From positions 62,001 to 126,000 of the forward strand of contig NZ_JACIJS010000006.1 of assembly GCF_014199445.1 (NCBI RefSeq): a DNA stretch of 64,000 nt, written 5' to 3'. The notes beneath the pieces were generated by a model. The model saw only the letters and a program-made list of their open reading frames with translations. It ran no database searches and was not told the origin of the DNA. Both the position numbers and the translations under genes were made by a program. This DNA is from Rubricella aquisinus. Its GTDB lineage: Bacteria > Pseudomonadota > Alphaproteobacteria > Rhodobacterales > Rhodobacteraceae. How positions within the stretch are numbered: the stretch's first letter is position 1; each line of letters begins with the position of its first letter. Below are positions 28,144 to 36,690 of this stretch, in pieces.

Positions 28144-28443
28144 TCCCTGGTCTCCTGAAGTGATAAGCGCTCCCCCGGATGGCGTGGGGCCAAGGGGGAG
28201 ATTAGACAAAACAACAGCAATCCCGCCAGCCCCACAATGAAAACCGCGCCTGTCCAGTGCGGGCGGCCTGCCTCTGCCCTGAATCTGTGCATTTTTGCGG
28301 TGGTTTGCGCGCGGGTTCAGCACGCGACAAACAAAACTGGTCGGAATCCCGGACCAATTTTGCGGTTTTCGCGTGTGTCTGCCGCGCGGGCGTTGTTAAA
28401 GTGCCGACGAAGTAGGGACGATCAAGACAAGCAAGGGGGCGTC
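28144..28443. promoter_or_regulatory. Divergent promoter region between the ABC importer and otn operons
   Basis: A 300-bp shared upstream region. At 28338-28356 it contains an imperfect palindrome TGGTC-N9-GACCA flanked by A/T, similar in shape to FadR/GntR-type operators. It lies about 90 bp before otnK. No riboswitch motif was recognised. Confidence 0.35.
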
Positions 28444-29712
28444 ATGACCATCGTGTTGGGCTGCATCGCAGATGATTTTACCGGGGCAACCGACCTTGCG
28501 GGGCTTCTTACGCGCAGCGGTGTCCCGGTCTCATTGCGCATCGGGGTGCCCGATGCCCCGCCGCAGCCCGACGCCTGCGCCCCCTTTGAGGTGATCGCGC
28601 TGAAATCGCGCACCGCCCCTGTGGAGCAGGCGGTGGCGGAGTGTCGTGCCGCGCTCGCATGGCTCAGGCAGGGTGGGGCGGCGCGGTTCTTCTGGAAATA
28701 TTGCTCGACCTTCGACAGCACGGCGCAGGGCAATATCGGCCCCGTGGCAGAGGCTTTGATGGCCGATCTTGGCACGGATCAGACGATCTATTGCCCGGCC
28801 TTTCCCGAAAACGGGCGCAGCATTTATATGGGCAATCTGTTTGTCGGGGAGCAGCCTTTGCATGAAAGCCCGATGAAGGATCACCCGCTGACCCCGATGC
28901 GGGACAGCAATCTGATGCGGCTCCTGACGCCACAGGTGACGCGGCCCGTGGGGTTGGCCAATCGTCAGGCGGTCGCGGGCGGAGCACTTTCCGCGCGCCT
29001 TGCCGATCTTGCCGGGCAGGGGGTGGCGCATGTGATCGTGGATGCAGTCGCGCAAACCGATTTGGACGCGATTGCCGCCGCCTGTTATCACATGCAGCTT
29101 CTCACCGGCGGCAGTGCCGTGGCGATGCCTTTGCCCGAGCTCTACCGCACGGCGGGCCTTCTTGATGCCACGGCGGAGGCGACTGCGCCCCCGGTGATCG
29201 GGCCGGGCCTGATCGCGTTGTCGGGCAGTTGTTCCGCGATGACGCGCGCGCAAGTCGCGGCCTACGCCAAGGATGCTGCGGCCTACCGGCTCGATCCGTT
29301 GGTTTTGGCGGGGGAGGGGCCGGGGGCCGCGCGCGACTGGCTTGCCCAACAGGTCCCGGAGGCCCCCAAAATCCTCTATGCCACGGCTGAGCCGGAGGAG
29401 GTGCGCCGCGCGCAGGCGCAGCTTGGCGTCGCACGGGCGGGGGAGGTCGTGGAGGCCGCACTCGCGCAACTGGCGCTTGACGCGCGCGATCAGGGCGTGC
29501 GCCGGTTTGTCGTCGCGGGCGGTGAGACATCGGGCGCTGTGACCAGCGCGCTGGGCGTCTCCCGGCTTGAGATCGGCGCGGAAATCGCGCCCGGCGTGCC
29601 CTGGACCTATTGCCAATCGGATGGGCAGGACATCGCACTTGCCTTGAAATCAGGAAATTTCGGGGCCGAGGATTTCTTTGCCACCGCCTTGCGGAAACTG
29701 GACGCGCCATGA
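28444..29712 (+). CDS. otnK: 3-oxo-tetronate 4-kinase
   Basis: Phosphorylates a 3-oxo four-carbon sugar acid at C4 in threonate/erythronate catabolism. The 422-residue protein has the DUF1537 N-domain motif GCIADDFTGATDLAGLL and YCSTFDSTAQGNIGP, and the C-terminal nucleotide-binding domain motif VAGGETSGAVTSALG. The ATG at 28444 follows a GGGGG-rich ribosome site. The stop overlaps the otnC start by 4 bp (ATGA). Confidence 0.92.
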   Translation: MTIVLGCIADDFTGATDLAGLLTRSGVPVSLRIGVPDAPPQPDACAPFEVIALKSRTAPVEQAVAECRAALAWLRQGGAARFFWKYCSTFDSTAQGNIGPVAEALMADLGTDQTIYCPAFPENGRSIYMGNLFVGEQPLHESPMKDHPLTPMRDSNLMRLLTPQVTRPVGLANRQAVAGGALSARLADLAGQGVAHVIVDAVAQTDLDAIAAACYHMQLLTGGSAVAMPLPELYRTAGLLDATAEATAPPVIGPGLIALSGSCSAMTRAQVAAYAKDAAAYRLDPLVLAGEGPGAARDWLAQQVPEAPKILYATAEPEEVRRAQAQLGVARAGEVVEAALAQLALDARDQGVRRFVVAGGETSGAVTSALGVSRLEIGAEIAPGVPWTYCQSDGQDIALALKSGNFGAEDFFATALRKLDAP

Positions 29713-30356
29713 GCCATGAAGCCGATCTGAGAGAGCAGATTTGCCTGCTTGCCAAATCCATGTTCGACCGGGGCCTGACCATGGGCTCCTCCGGCAATAT
29801 CTCTGCCCGGCTCGATGATGGCCGCCTGCTTGTCACCCCAACGGGAAGCTGTTTCGGGCGGCTTGATCCCGCGCGATTGTCCCTGTTCGACGCAGGTGGC
29901 GCGCATATCGGCGGCGACAAACCGACGAAGGAGATGCCGCTCCATCAGGCGTTCTATGATACTCGAGCGACGGGCGCCGTGGTGCATCTGCATTCGTGTC
30001 ACGCAACCGCCCTGTCCCTGCTGCCGGACACCGATCCTGACGACATGCTGCCCCCCCTCACGGCCTATGGTGTGATGAAATTGGGGAAGGTGAAGATGCT
30101 GCCCTATTTCATGCCCGGTGATCCCGCGATGGGGGAGGCCGTGCGCGGGCTCGCGGGCAAACGCAGCGCGGTGGTGCTGGCCCATCACGGACCTGTCGTG
30201 GCGGGCAAGGATGTGGAGGCCGCGTGCTACGCCATGGAAGAATTGGAAGAAACGGCGAAACTTACTTTGATGACGCGCGGCATGGGCGCGCGCACGCTTG
30301 GGGACGCGCAAATCCGCCAATTGGTACAGACCTTTGGCGTGGAATGGGAGGACTGA
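29709..30356 (+). CDS. otnC: 3-oxo-tetronate 4-phosphate decarboxylase (class II aldolase fold)
   Basis: A 215-residue class II aldolase/adducin-fold protein that would decarboxylate 3-oxo-tetronate 4-phosphate to dihydroxyacetone phosphate. Visible motifs are MGSSGNISARL (phosphate loop), KEMPLHQAFY (catalytic Glu), VVHLHSCHATALS (zinc His pair) and LAHHGPVV (third zinc histidine). Translationally coupled to otnK; otnI follows after 1 bp. Confidence 0.9.
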   Translation: MSHEADLREQICLLAKSMFDRGLTMGSSGNISARLDDGRLLVTPTGSCFGRLDPARLSLFDAGGAHIGGDKPTKEMPLHQAFYDTRATGAVVHLHSCHATALSLLPDTDPDDMLPPLTAYGVMKLGKVKMLPYFMPGDPAMGEAVRGLAGKRSAVVLAHHGPVVAGKDVEAACYAMEELEETAKLTLMTRGMGARTLGDAQIRQLVQTFGVEWED

Positions 30357-30357
30357 C

Positions 30358-31119
30358 ATGCCGCGCTTTTCCGCCAATCTGGGTTTTTTGTGGACCGACC
30401 GCCCCTTGCCCGACGCCATCCGCGCGGCCCATGCGGCGGGGTTTCAGGCGGTCGAATGCCATTGGCCCTATGACACCCCTGCCGCTGATGTGGCCGCAGC
30501 TCTCTCTGATACGGGCCTGCCGATGCTGGGGCTGAACACAGTGCGCGGCAATCCGGGGGAGAATGGCCTCTCCGCCTTGCCGGGGCGGGCGGACGCGGCG
30601 CGCGCGGCGATTGATCAGGCGATCTTCTATGGGGCGGATATTGGGGCAGGGGCTGCGCATGTCATGGCCGGGTTTGCCGCTGGGCGGGCCGCGCATGACA
30701 CGTTCATTTCCAATCTGCGCTATGCCACGGATAGGGCCGCTGAGCATGGCATGACCATCCTGATCGAGCCGCTCAATCCTTATGACGCACCGGGCTATTT
30801 CCTCAGCACCAGCGCGCAGGCCGCGGACATCATCGCAGACATCGCTGCCCCGAACCTCAAGCTGATGTTTGATTGCTACCATTTGCAAATCGTCGAGGGG
30901 GATTTGACCCGGCGGCTGGAGGCGCTGATGCCGATCATCGGGCATATCCAGTTTGCCTCTGTCCCCGCGCGGGGAGAGCCGGATAGGGGGGAGGTGCACT
31001 ATCCCCATATCTTCGCCCATCTCGATGCGCTGGGTTATGCCGCGCCCCTTGGTGCGGAATATCGCCCTCAAGGAGAAAGCGTGGAGGCCGGTTTGGGCTG
31101 GCTCTCGCCATACATCTGA
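30358..31119 (+). CDS. otnI: 2-oxo-tetronate isomerase (hydroxypyruvate isomerase family)
   Basis: A 253-residue TIM-barrel isomerase that would interconvert 2-oxo- and 3-oxo-tetronate. It starts MPRFSANLGFLWTDRPLPDAI, typical of Hyi/OtnI, and has the metal-site motifs ILIEPLN (Glu), LMFDCYHLQ (Asp/His) and GHIQFASVP (His/Gln) with a final GAEYRP glutamate. Third gene of the otn operon. Confidence 0.9.
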   Translation: MPRFSANLGFLWTDRPLPDAIRAAHAAGFQAVECHWPYDTPAADVAAALSDTGLPMLGLNTVRGNPGENGLSALPGRADAARAAIDQAIFYGADIGAGAAHVMAGFAAGRAAHDTFISNLRYATDRAAEHGMTILIEPLNPYDAPGYFLSTSAQAADIIADIAAPNLKLMFDCYHLQIVEGDLTRRLEALMPIIGHIQFASVPARGEPDRGEVHYPHIFAHLDALGYAAPLGAEYRPQGESVEAGLGWLSPYI

Positions 31120-31189
31120 TCGCATCCCCCTTGACGGCTGCGGGGCAAGGTTGCACCGTCACCGCCTAATGTTGTCAGGGAGGACACAT

Positions 31190-32227
31190 ATGAAATCGTT
31201 TCTGAAAACGGCACTTGTGGCATCCGTCGCCACCGTGCTGACGATGGGAGCTGCAACGGCACAGGACGTGACCCTGCGCTTCCAGCATTTCATCTCGAAT
31301 GCCAGCGCGGTGCCGAAGAATTTCATGATCCCGTGGGGGGCCAAGATCGAAGAAGAAAGTTCTGGGCGCATCGACTTTGAGCTTTATCCCGCGATGCAGC
31401 TTGGTGGCGCGCCGCCCGCCTTGTACCAGCAGATCGCCGATGGGGTGATTGATGGGGGCTGGTTCCTGCCCGCCTACACGCCGGGCCGCTTCCCCAGCTC
31501 CGAAGTGTTCGAGTTGCCTTTCGTGAGTTCCAAAAGTGCCGAGGACACGTCGCGCGCGGCTTACGAATTCTACCTCAAATATATGCAGGAGGAATTCGCG
31601 GATGTGAAAGTCCTCGCCGTGCATGTGCATGGTGAGGGGGTGATCCACACCCGGGGCCGCACGGTGGAGCGGCTGGAGGATATGGACGGCCTGAAACTGC
31701 GTGGCCCGTCCCGTCAGGCCAATGCGCTTCTGGCGGCGATGGGTGTTAGCCCTATCGGGATGCCTGTCCCGGCCTTTCCCGAGCAATTGTCGAAGGGCGT
31801 TGTTGATGGCGGCGTGATCCCGTGGGAAATCGTGCCCTCGCTCAAGGTGCACGAATTGGCCGATAGCCATACGGAGATCGGCGGCGACCGCTCGCTCTAT
31901 AACACCTTCTTTGTCTGGGCGATGAATTGGGACAGCTACAACGCGCTGCCTGATGACCTGAAAGCGGTGATCGACGCGAATGCGGGCCTGGAGACATCTG
32001 GCTGGGCCGGGCGCGCGATGGATATCGGCGATGTTCCGGGCCGTGAAACGACGGTGGCCAATGGCAACACGATCATCGAACTTGATGAGGCCGAAACCGC
32101 CCGCTGGCGCGAGGTTGCAGGCCCGGTCATTACCGCCTGGGTCGCGGAGATGGATGGCCGCGGGCTGCCCGGTCAGGCGATGCTGGACGATGCGCGGATG
32201 CTGATCGAAAAGCATTCGGGCATGTAA
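31190..32227 (+). CDS. TRAP transporter solute-binding protein, DctP family
   Basis: A 345-residue periplasmic protein with a signal peptide ending GAATAQ. DctP landmarks include GGAPPALYQQIADGVIDGG, the carboxylate-binding arginine region GLKLRGPSRQANALLAAMG and the second-half KGVVDGGVIPWE. It follows otnI by 70 bp with its own ribosome site (AGGGAGG), so it may supply the sugar acid for the otn pathway. No DctQ or DctM gene is adjacent; an intrinsic terminator follows directly. Confidence 0.9.
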   Translation: MKSFLKTALVASVATVLTMGAATAQDVTLRFQHFISNASAVPKNFMIPWGAKIEEESSGRIDFELYPAMQLGGAPPALYQQIADGVIDGGWFLPAYTPGRFPSSEVFELPFVSSKSAEDTSRAAYEFYLKYMQEEFADVKVLAVHVHGEGVIHTRGRTVERLEDMDGLKLRGPSRQANALLAAMGVSPIGMPVPAFPEQLSKGVVDGGVIPWEIVPSLKVHELADSHTEIGGDRSLYNTFFVWAMNWDSYNALPDDLKAVIDANAGLETSGWAGRAMDIGDVPGRETTVANGNTIIELDEAETARWREVAGPVITAWVAEMDGRGLPGQAMLDDARMLIEKHSGM

Positions 32228-32248
32228 TCCACGCCCCATACCAAAATG

Positions 32249-32278
32249 AAAGGCGCATCCAAACCGGGTGCGCCTTTT
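32249..32278 (+). terminator. Intrinsic terminator after the DctP-type gene
   Basis: A 9-bp stem (AAAGGCGCA at 32249-32257, complement TGCGCCTTT at 32269-32277) followed by T-rich sequence, 22 bp past the stop. It ends the otn/TRAP transcript. An inverted copy of the GTATTT intergenic element follows at 32281-32309. Confidence 0.8.
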
Positions 32279-32354
32279 GCGTTTCTTTTTTCCAGAAATA
32301 CCTCGCCCGCGCGGCGAGCGCGACCCGGGCGGCGCAGTCCGCTCGGGTCTCCCG

Positions 32355-33080
32355 TCAGGCCCGCCGCTTGGCGCGCGCGCTTTGCCCGAGTGCTTGGGTA
32401 TAGGCGGCAAGGGCTGACAGGGCTGCCGCCGCATCATCCGCGTTTTGTGCAGCGACCGCATCCGCGATGCGCTGGTGCAGGGCGATGACCTCTGCCCGGT
32501 CGCGCGCGGTGTAGGTCACCATGTTCATCAAGGGTTGCATTCCTTCCACCGCCCCGGCGAGTTGCCATGACAACAAAGGATTGCCCGCCGCATCCACAAG
32601 CGCGCGGTGAAACGCTACGTCCGACGCGCAGAACGCTTCATCCGACAGCCCTTTCATCCGCTGCCGGTCGAGTTCTGCCGCCATCCGGGTCAGATGCCCC
32701 TCTTGCCGCCGCGCACAGGCCAAGGGCAGGGCGGAGTGTTCCAGCGCGAAACGCGCCTCGCAAGCCGTGTCAAAATCAATGTCATGAAGGGAGATCAGAA
32801 GGGTCGCGTCGCTCGCCATATCGCGGCCTGCCTCCTCCCAACTGATCCGATGGACAAAGGCACCGCCTGCCGCCCCCCGCTCCGTCCGAATGAGTTTTTG
32901 CGCGGCGAGCCGTTTGAGCGCCTCGCGCACCGTGGGGCGGGACACGTCAAAGCGTGCGGACAGTTCCGCCTCGCTCGGCAATCGGTCATCCGCGCCAAGC
33001 TGACCGGTCAGGATGGCCTCCCGAATGGTGCGGGCAATCTGAACGGGCAGAGGCTCGGTAGAGAGTGATTTGTAATCCAT
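32355..33080 (-). CDS. GntR-family regulator, FadR subfamily
   Basis: A 241-residue regulator. The N-terminal winged HTH (LPVQIARTIREAILTGQL, then RLPSEAELSARFDVSRPTVREALKRL) is followed by an all-helical FCD ligand domain with metal-site residues in FCASDVAFHRALVDAAGN. Divergent from DUF2182-DUF1326-dmdA-acuI across an 84-bp gap with two palindromes, so control of that operon and of itself is the simplest reading. The otn cluster on its other side is an alternative target. Confidence 0.9.
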   Translation of the reverse strand: MDYKSLSTEPLPVQIARTIREAILTGQLGADDRLPSEAELSARFDVSRPTVREALKRLAAQKLIRTERGAAGGAFVHRISWEEAGRDMASDATLLISLHDIDFDTACEARFALEHSALPLACARRQEGHLTRMAAELDRQRMKGLSDEAFCASDVAFHRALVDAAGNPLLSWQLAGAVEGMQPLMNMVTYTARDRAEVIALHQRIADAVAAQNADDAAAALSALAAYTQALGQSARAKRRA

Positions 33081-33090
33081 AAAAGTAATA

Positions 33091-33118
33091 TGTCAGACAA
33101 TTTATCATTTGACAAATG
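33091..33118. promoter_or_regulatory. Two candidate operators between the GntR and DUF2182 genes
   Basis: TGTC-A-GACA at 33091-33099 and CATTTG-A-CAAATG at 33106-33118, with centres 17 bp apart. The first fits the GT-N3-AC core of FadR-type operators. Both lie directly upstream of the GntR start, where a bound repressor could block both promoters. Confidence 0.45.
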
Positions 33119-33164
33119 CCTTCCGCGTGGTGGACGGTCGCGCCAGATTTTGCGGATAGGTGTC

Positions 33165-33914
33165 ATGACGGCGATCAAACAATTCCCCGCGCTTCGCGCC
33201 CTTGGCTGGCTGAGCTTCTTTGCCGCGATCCTCGCGGCTTGGGCCGTGCTGTTCATGATGGCGCGGATGTCGGGAGTGGACGTGATCGGGCGGCCCGTGG
33301 GCATGAACATGATGCCGATGACCACCTTTGGCGCGTTGTTCCCGATGTGGGCCATCATGATGGCGGCGATGATGCTGCCGACGATGGTGCCGACCCTGCG
33401 CACCTATGATGACACGATCCGCGCCGGGGCAGGGTCGCGGGGCGGATGGTTTGGCGTGCTTGCGGGCTATTTCATCATCTGGGTCGGGTTTGCGGCCCTG
33501 ATCGCGCTGGTGCAGGTCGCGCTGACGGCGTTTGGCATTGTTGATGCGCTTGGTATCGCAGCGTCGCGCTGGTTCGCGGCAGCCCTCCTGATCGTCGTGG
33601 GCCTGTTCCAGTTCAGCCGCGCCAAGGATGTGTGCCATGGCGTGTGCCACGCCCCGATGACCTATTTTCTGGGCCACTGGCGCGGTGGCGCGCGGGGTGG
33701 GCTGCGCATGGGACTTGGGCTGGGTGTGTATTGCGTCGGCTGCTGCTGGGGTTTTATGGCGCTGGGCTTTGTCGGCGGGGTGATGAGCCTCTTGTGGATG
33801 GGTCTCGCCACGCTGTTCATGATTTTGGAAAAACTGCCCGAAATCGGGCACCGGGTGGTGCGCCCCATGGGGGTCATGCTGATCCTTGGTGGTGTCGCAT
33901 TGCCCTTCGTATAA
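33165..33914 (+). CDS. DUF2182 integral membrane protein, probable metal-binding
   Basis: About 249 residues from the ATG at 33165 (a start at 33090 would add 25 and run into the operator region). Six or so helices. A methionine-rich stretch (GMNMMPMTTFGALFPMWAIM, then MAAMMLPTM) and cysteine/histidine motifs CHGVCHAP and CVGCCWG are conserved features of DUF2182 and suggest a soft-metal ligand set. 12 bp upstream of the DUF1326 gene and apparently in the dmdA operon. Function unknown. Confidence 0.8.
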   Translation: MTAIKQFPALRALGWLSFFAAILAAWAVLFMMARMSGVDVIGRPVGMNMMPMTTFGALFPMWAIMMAAMMLPTMVPTLRTYDDTIRAGAGSRGGWFGVLAGYFIIWVGFAALIALVQVALTAFGIVDALGIAASRWFAAALLIVVGLFQFSRAKDVCHGVCHAPMTYFLGHWRGGARGGLRMGLGLGVYCVGCCWGFMALGFVGGVMSLLWMGLATLFMILEKLPEIGHRVVRPMGVMLILGGVALPFV

Positions 33915-33926
33915 GGGAGGAACGAC

Positions 33927-34577
33927 ATGTCTAATCCATTGGCCCCGCCCCGGCGGGAGGTCACGCCCGCCGATTGGGCGATCAAGGGGGAGCTGTTTCT
34001 CAACTGCTCCTGCACCGTGTTCTGTCCCTGCGTGGTCAGCCTTGGCGCGCACCCGCCGACCGAGGGGCATTGCCACGCGTGGATGGCCATCGCGATTGAT
34101 GAGGGGCATTACGAGGGTGAGAGCCTATCGGGCCTCAATGTGGGCCTTCTGGTCGATATTCCGGGCCGGATGGGAGAGGGCAACTGGCGCGTCGGCGCCT
34201 ATGTCGATGAGCGCGCGAGCGATGCGGCCTATAACGGCCTTTTGGCGATCTTCTCCGGCGCCGCGGGCGGCACGACGGGCCTGTTCACAATGCTCGTGTC
34301 CGAGATCATGGGCGCCGAGCGTGAAAAGGTCGAAATCATCCGCGACGGCAAGCGCCGTGGCCTTCACATCGGCAAGAAAATCCGGGGGGAGATCGAAATG
34401 ATCGACGGCAAATCCCCCGATCATCCGGTTATGGTGTCGAACTCCACCTATTGGATGGGGCCGGACATCATCGCCGCGAAGGGGCTGAAATCCAAGGTGC
34501 GGGATTATGGCCGCGTGTGGGATTTCGGTGGTCTGTCGGCAGAAATCTGCGCGATTGACTGGGGAGGCTCCAAGTGA
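33927..34577 (+). CDS. DUF1326 protein with CxC...CxC motif
   Basis: A 216-residue soluble protein of unknown function. The N-terminal motif NCSCTVFCPCVVSLG (CSC-x3-CPC) and the following GHCHAW are the conserved DUF1326 pattern and look like a metal or redox site. Its stop overlaps the GTG start of dmdA (GTGA, 34574-34577), so it is translationally coupled to the DMSP demethylase. DUF1326 and DUF2182 genes often pair, which suggests a joint task. Confidence 0.8.
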   Translation: MSNPLAPPRREVTPADWAIKGELFLNCSCTVFCPCVVSLGAHPPTEGHCHAWMAIAIDEGHYEGESLSGLNVGLLVDIPGRMGEGNWRVGAYVDERASDAAYNGLLAIFSGAAGGTTGLFTMLVSEIMGAEREKVEIIRDGKRRGLHIGKKIRGEIEMIDGKSPDHPVMVSNSTYWMGPDIIAAKGLKSKVRDYGRVWDFGGLSAEICAIDWGGSK

Positions 34578-35680
34578 GCCCGCTTCTGTCCGTCTCGCGC
34601 CGGTTGCGGCGCACGCCGTTCTCCGACGGTGTCGAGGCGGCTGGGGTCAAGGGATACACCATCTACAACCACATGCTCCTTCCCACTGTGTTTCGCAGTG
34701 TGGAGGAGGACTATCACCACCTGAAAACCGCGGTGCAGGTCTGGGACGTGGCCTGCGAACGGCAGGTGGAATTGCGCGGCCCTGATGCGGGGCGTCTGAT
34801 GCAGATGCTCACGCCGCGCGATCTGCGCGGGATGATGCCGGGGCAGTGCTATTATGTGCCCATCGTCGATGAGACGGGCGGGATGTTGAACGATCCGGTG
34901 GCGCTGAAAATCAGCGAGGACCGGTATTGGATTTCCATCGCCGACAGTGACCTGTTGTTCTGGGTCAAGGGCATCGCGTTTGGCTACCGGCTGGATGTGC
35001 TGGTCGATGAGCCGGACGTGTCGCCACTGGCAGTGCAGGGGCCACAGGCGGATGCGCTGATGGAGCGTGTGTTTGGCCATGACGTCACAAATCTGCGCTT
35101 CTTCCGCTTTGGCTGGTTCGATTTTGAGGGCAACACATTTGCCGTCGCCCGGTCCGGCTATTCCCGGCAAGGCGGGTTTGAGATCTATGTCGAGGGGCAT
35201 CAGAACGGGATGCCGCTGTGGAACGCGCTGATGGAGGCGGGCCGCGATCTGGATGTGCGCGCGGGCTGTCCCAACCTGATCGAGCGGATCGAGGGCGGCT
35301 TACTCAGCTATGGCAATGACATGACGCGGGACAACACGCCCCACGAATGTGGCCTTGGCAAGTTCTGCAACACTCAGACGGCGATTGGCTGCGTGGGGCG
35401 GGATGCGCTGTTGCGCGTCGCAAAGGAAGGCCCGATCCGGCAGATCCGCGCCATTGCCATCGAAGGCAGCGCGGTGCCGCCCTGTACCGCCCCGTGGCCA
35501 GTGACGGTCAACGGGCGTAAGGTGGGGCAGATCACATCCGCCACTTGGTCCCCGGACCACAAGACCAATGTCGCCATTGGCATGGTGCGGATGGATCATT
35601 GGGACGAAGGCGCCCGCGTGGTCGTCGAAACCCCGGATGGGGCACGACAGGCCAGTGTGCATGAAAAATTCTGGTATTGA
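34574..35680 (+). CDS. dmdA: Dimethylsulfoniopropionate demethylase
   Basis: Transfers a methyl group from DMSP to tetrahydrofolate, giving methylmercaptopropionate. The 368-residue GcvT-fold protein begins with a GTG and has the DmdA-type N-terminus SRRLRRTPFSDGVEAAGVKG, YNHMLLPTVFRSVEEDY and QVWDVACERQVE, distinct from glycine cleavage T-protein and dimethylglycine enzymes. The C-terminal GcvT domain includes GLGKFCN and TSATWSPDHKTNVAIGMV. acuI follows after 12 bp. Assignment is by pattern; an unspecific aminomethyltransferase is the alternative. Confidence 0.88.
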   Translation: MSPLLSVSRRLRRTPFSDGVEAAGVKGYTIYNHMLLPTVFRSVEEDYHHLKTAVQVWDVACERQVELRGPDAGRLMQMLTPRDLRGMMPGQCYYVPIVDETGGMLNDPVALKISEDRYWISIADSDLLFWVKGIAFGYRLDVLVDEPDVSPLAVQGPQADALMERVFGHDVTNLRFFRFGWFDFEGNTFAVARSGYSRQGGFEIYVEGHQNGMPLWNALMEAGRDLDVRAGCPNLIERIEGGLLSYGNDMTRDNTPHECGLGKFCNTQTAIGCVGRDALLRVAKEGPIRQIRAIAIEGSAVPPCTAPWPVTVNGRKVGQITSATWSPDHKTNVAIGMVRMDHWDEGARVVVETPDGARQASVHEKFWY

Positions 35681-35692
35681 GGAGAGAGTGAA

Positions 35693-36685
35693 ATGAGCTT
35701 TAACGCATTGGTTGTCACCAAGGATGACGAGGGCAAGACCCACGCAGGTGTAGAGCAGATCACGCTTGATCAGTTGCCGGAGGGCGACGTGGTGGTCGCG
35801 GTCGAATATTCGACCGTGAATTATAAGGATGGCCTGTGCATCGGGCCGGGTGGCGGGCTTGTCCGCAATTATCCGCATGTGCCGGGCATCGACTTTTCCG
35901 GCACGGTCGAAACATCCGAGGATGACCGCTACAAACCGGGCGACAAGGTGGTCGTGACCGGCTGGCGCATGGGTGAAAATCGCTGGGGCGGCTATGCGCA
36001 AAAGGCGCGGGTGCCTGCCGATTTTCTGGTGCCCCTGCCAGAAGGCATCACCACGAAACAGGCGATGGCCGTGGGCACAGCGGGTTTTACCGCGATGCTG
36101 GCGGTGATGGCGCTGGAAGATCATGGGCTGATGCCGGGTCAAGGGCCGGTCCTGGTCACGGGCGCTGCGGGCGGTGTGGGGTCGGTCGCGACCGCAATCC
36201 TCGCGCATCTGGGATATGAGGTTGCCGGGGTCACGGGGCGGCCAGAGACGGCGGATTACCTCAAATCCCTCGGGGCCACCCAGATCGTCGCGCGCGAAGA
36301 AATCAATGAGACCGTGAAACGCCCCCTTGAGGCTGAGACATGGGCTGGCTGCATTGATGCCGTCGGCGGCGCGATGCTTGCGCGGGTTCTGGGCCAAGTG
36401 AAATACGGCGGCTCGGTCGCGGCTGTGGGCCTTGCTGGTGGTGCCGGGTTGCCTGCGACCGTGATCCCGTTCCTGTTGCGCGGCGTGAACCTTCTGGGCA
36501 TCGACAGCGTGATGCAACCCTATGACAACCGGGTGCGCGCATGGCGCCGGATTGGCTCTGACCTGCCGATGAACAAGCTCGAAGAGATGATCCAACCCGC
36601 CAACCTTGGCGACCTGCCTGATCTGGGCCGGGCCATCCTGAAAGGGCAGGTCAAGGGTCGCGTCGTGGTCGACGTCAACGGCTAA
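35693..36685 (+). CDS. acuI: Acrylyl-CoA reductase (NADPH)
   Basis: Reduces acryloyl-CoA to propionyl-CoA, detoxifying the acrylate branch of DMSP metabolism. The 330-residue medium-chain dehydrogenase-fold protein has EYSTVNYKDGLCI, PGIDFSGTVE, a zinc-free architecture and the NADPH motif LVTGAAGGVGSVATAIL. The YhdH/AcuI subfamily is supported by GWRMGENRWGGYAQKARV. The dmdA-acuI order is the classical roseobacter arrangement. Confidence 0.93.
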   Translation: MSFNALVVTKDDEGKTHAGVEQITLDQLPEGDVVVAVEYSTVNYKDGLCIGPGGGLVRNYPHVPGIDFSGTVETSEDDRYKPGDKVVVTGWRMGENRWGGYAQKARVPADFLVPLPEGITTKQAMAVGTAGFTAMLAVMALEDHGLMPGQGPVLVTGAAGGVGSVATAILAHLGYEVAGVTGRPETADYLKSLGATQIVAREEINETVKRPLEAETWAGCIDAVGGAMLARVLGQVKYGGSVAAVGLAGGAGLPATVIPFLLRGVNLLGIDSVMQPYDNRVRAWRRIGSDLPMNKLEEMIQPANLGDLPDLGRAILKGQVKGRVVVDVNG

Positions 36686-36690
36686 AGCTT

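Noticed and set aside
28144-28443. Thiamine (THI-box) riboswitch before the NMT1/THI5-like importer
   Set aside because: The conserved CTGAGA and ACCTGA elements of a TPP riboswitch are not present in this region.
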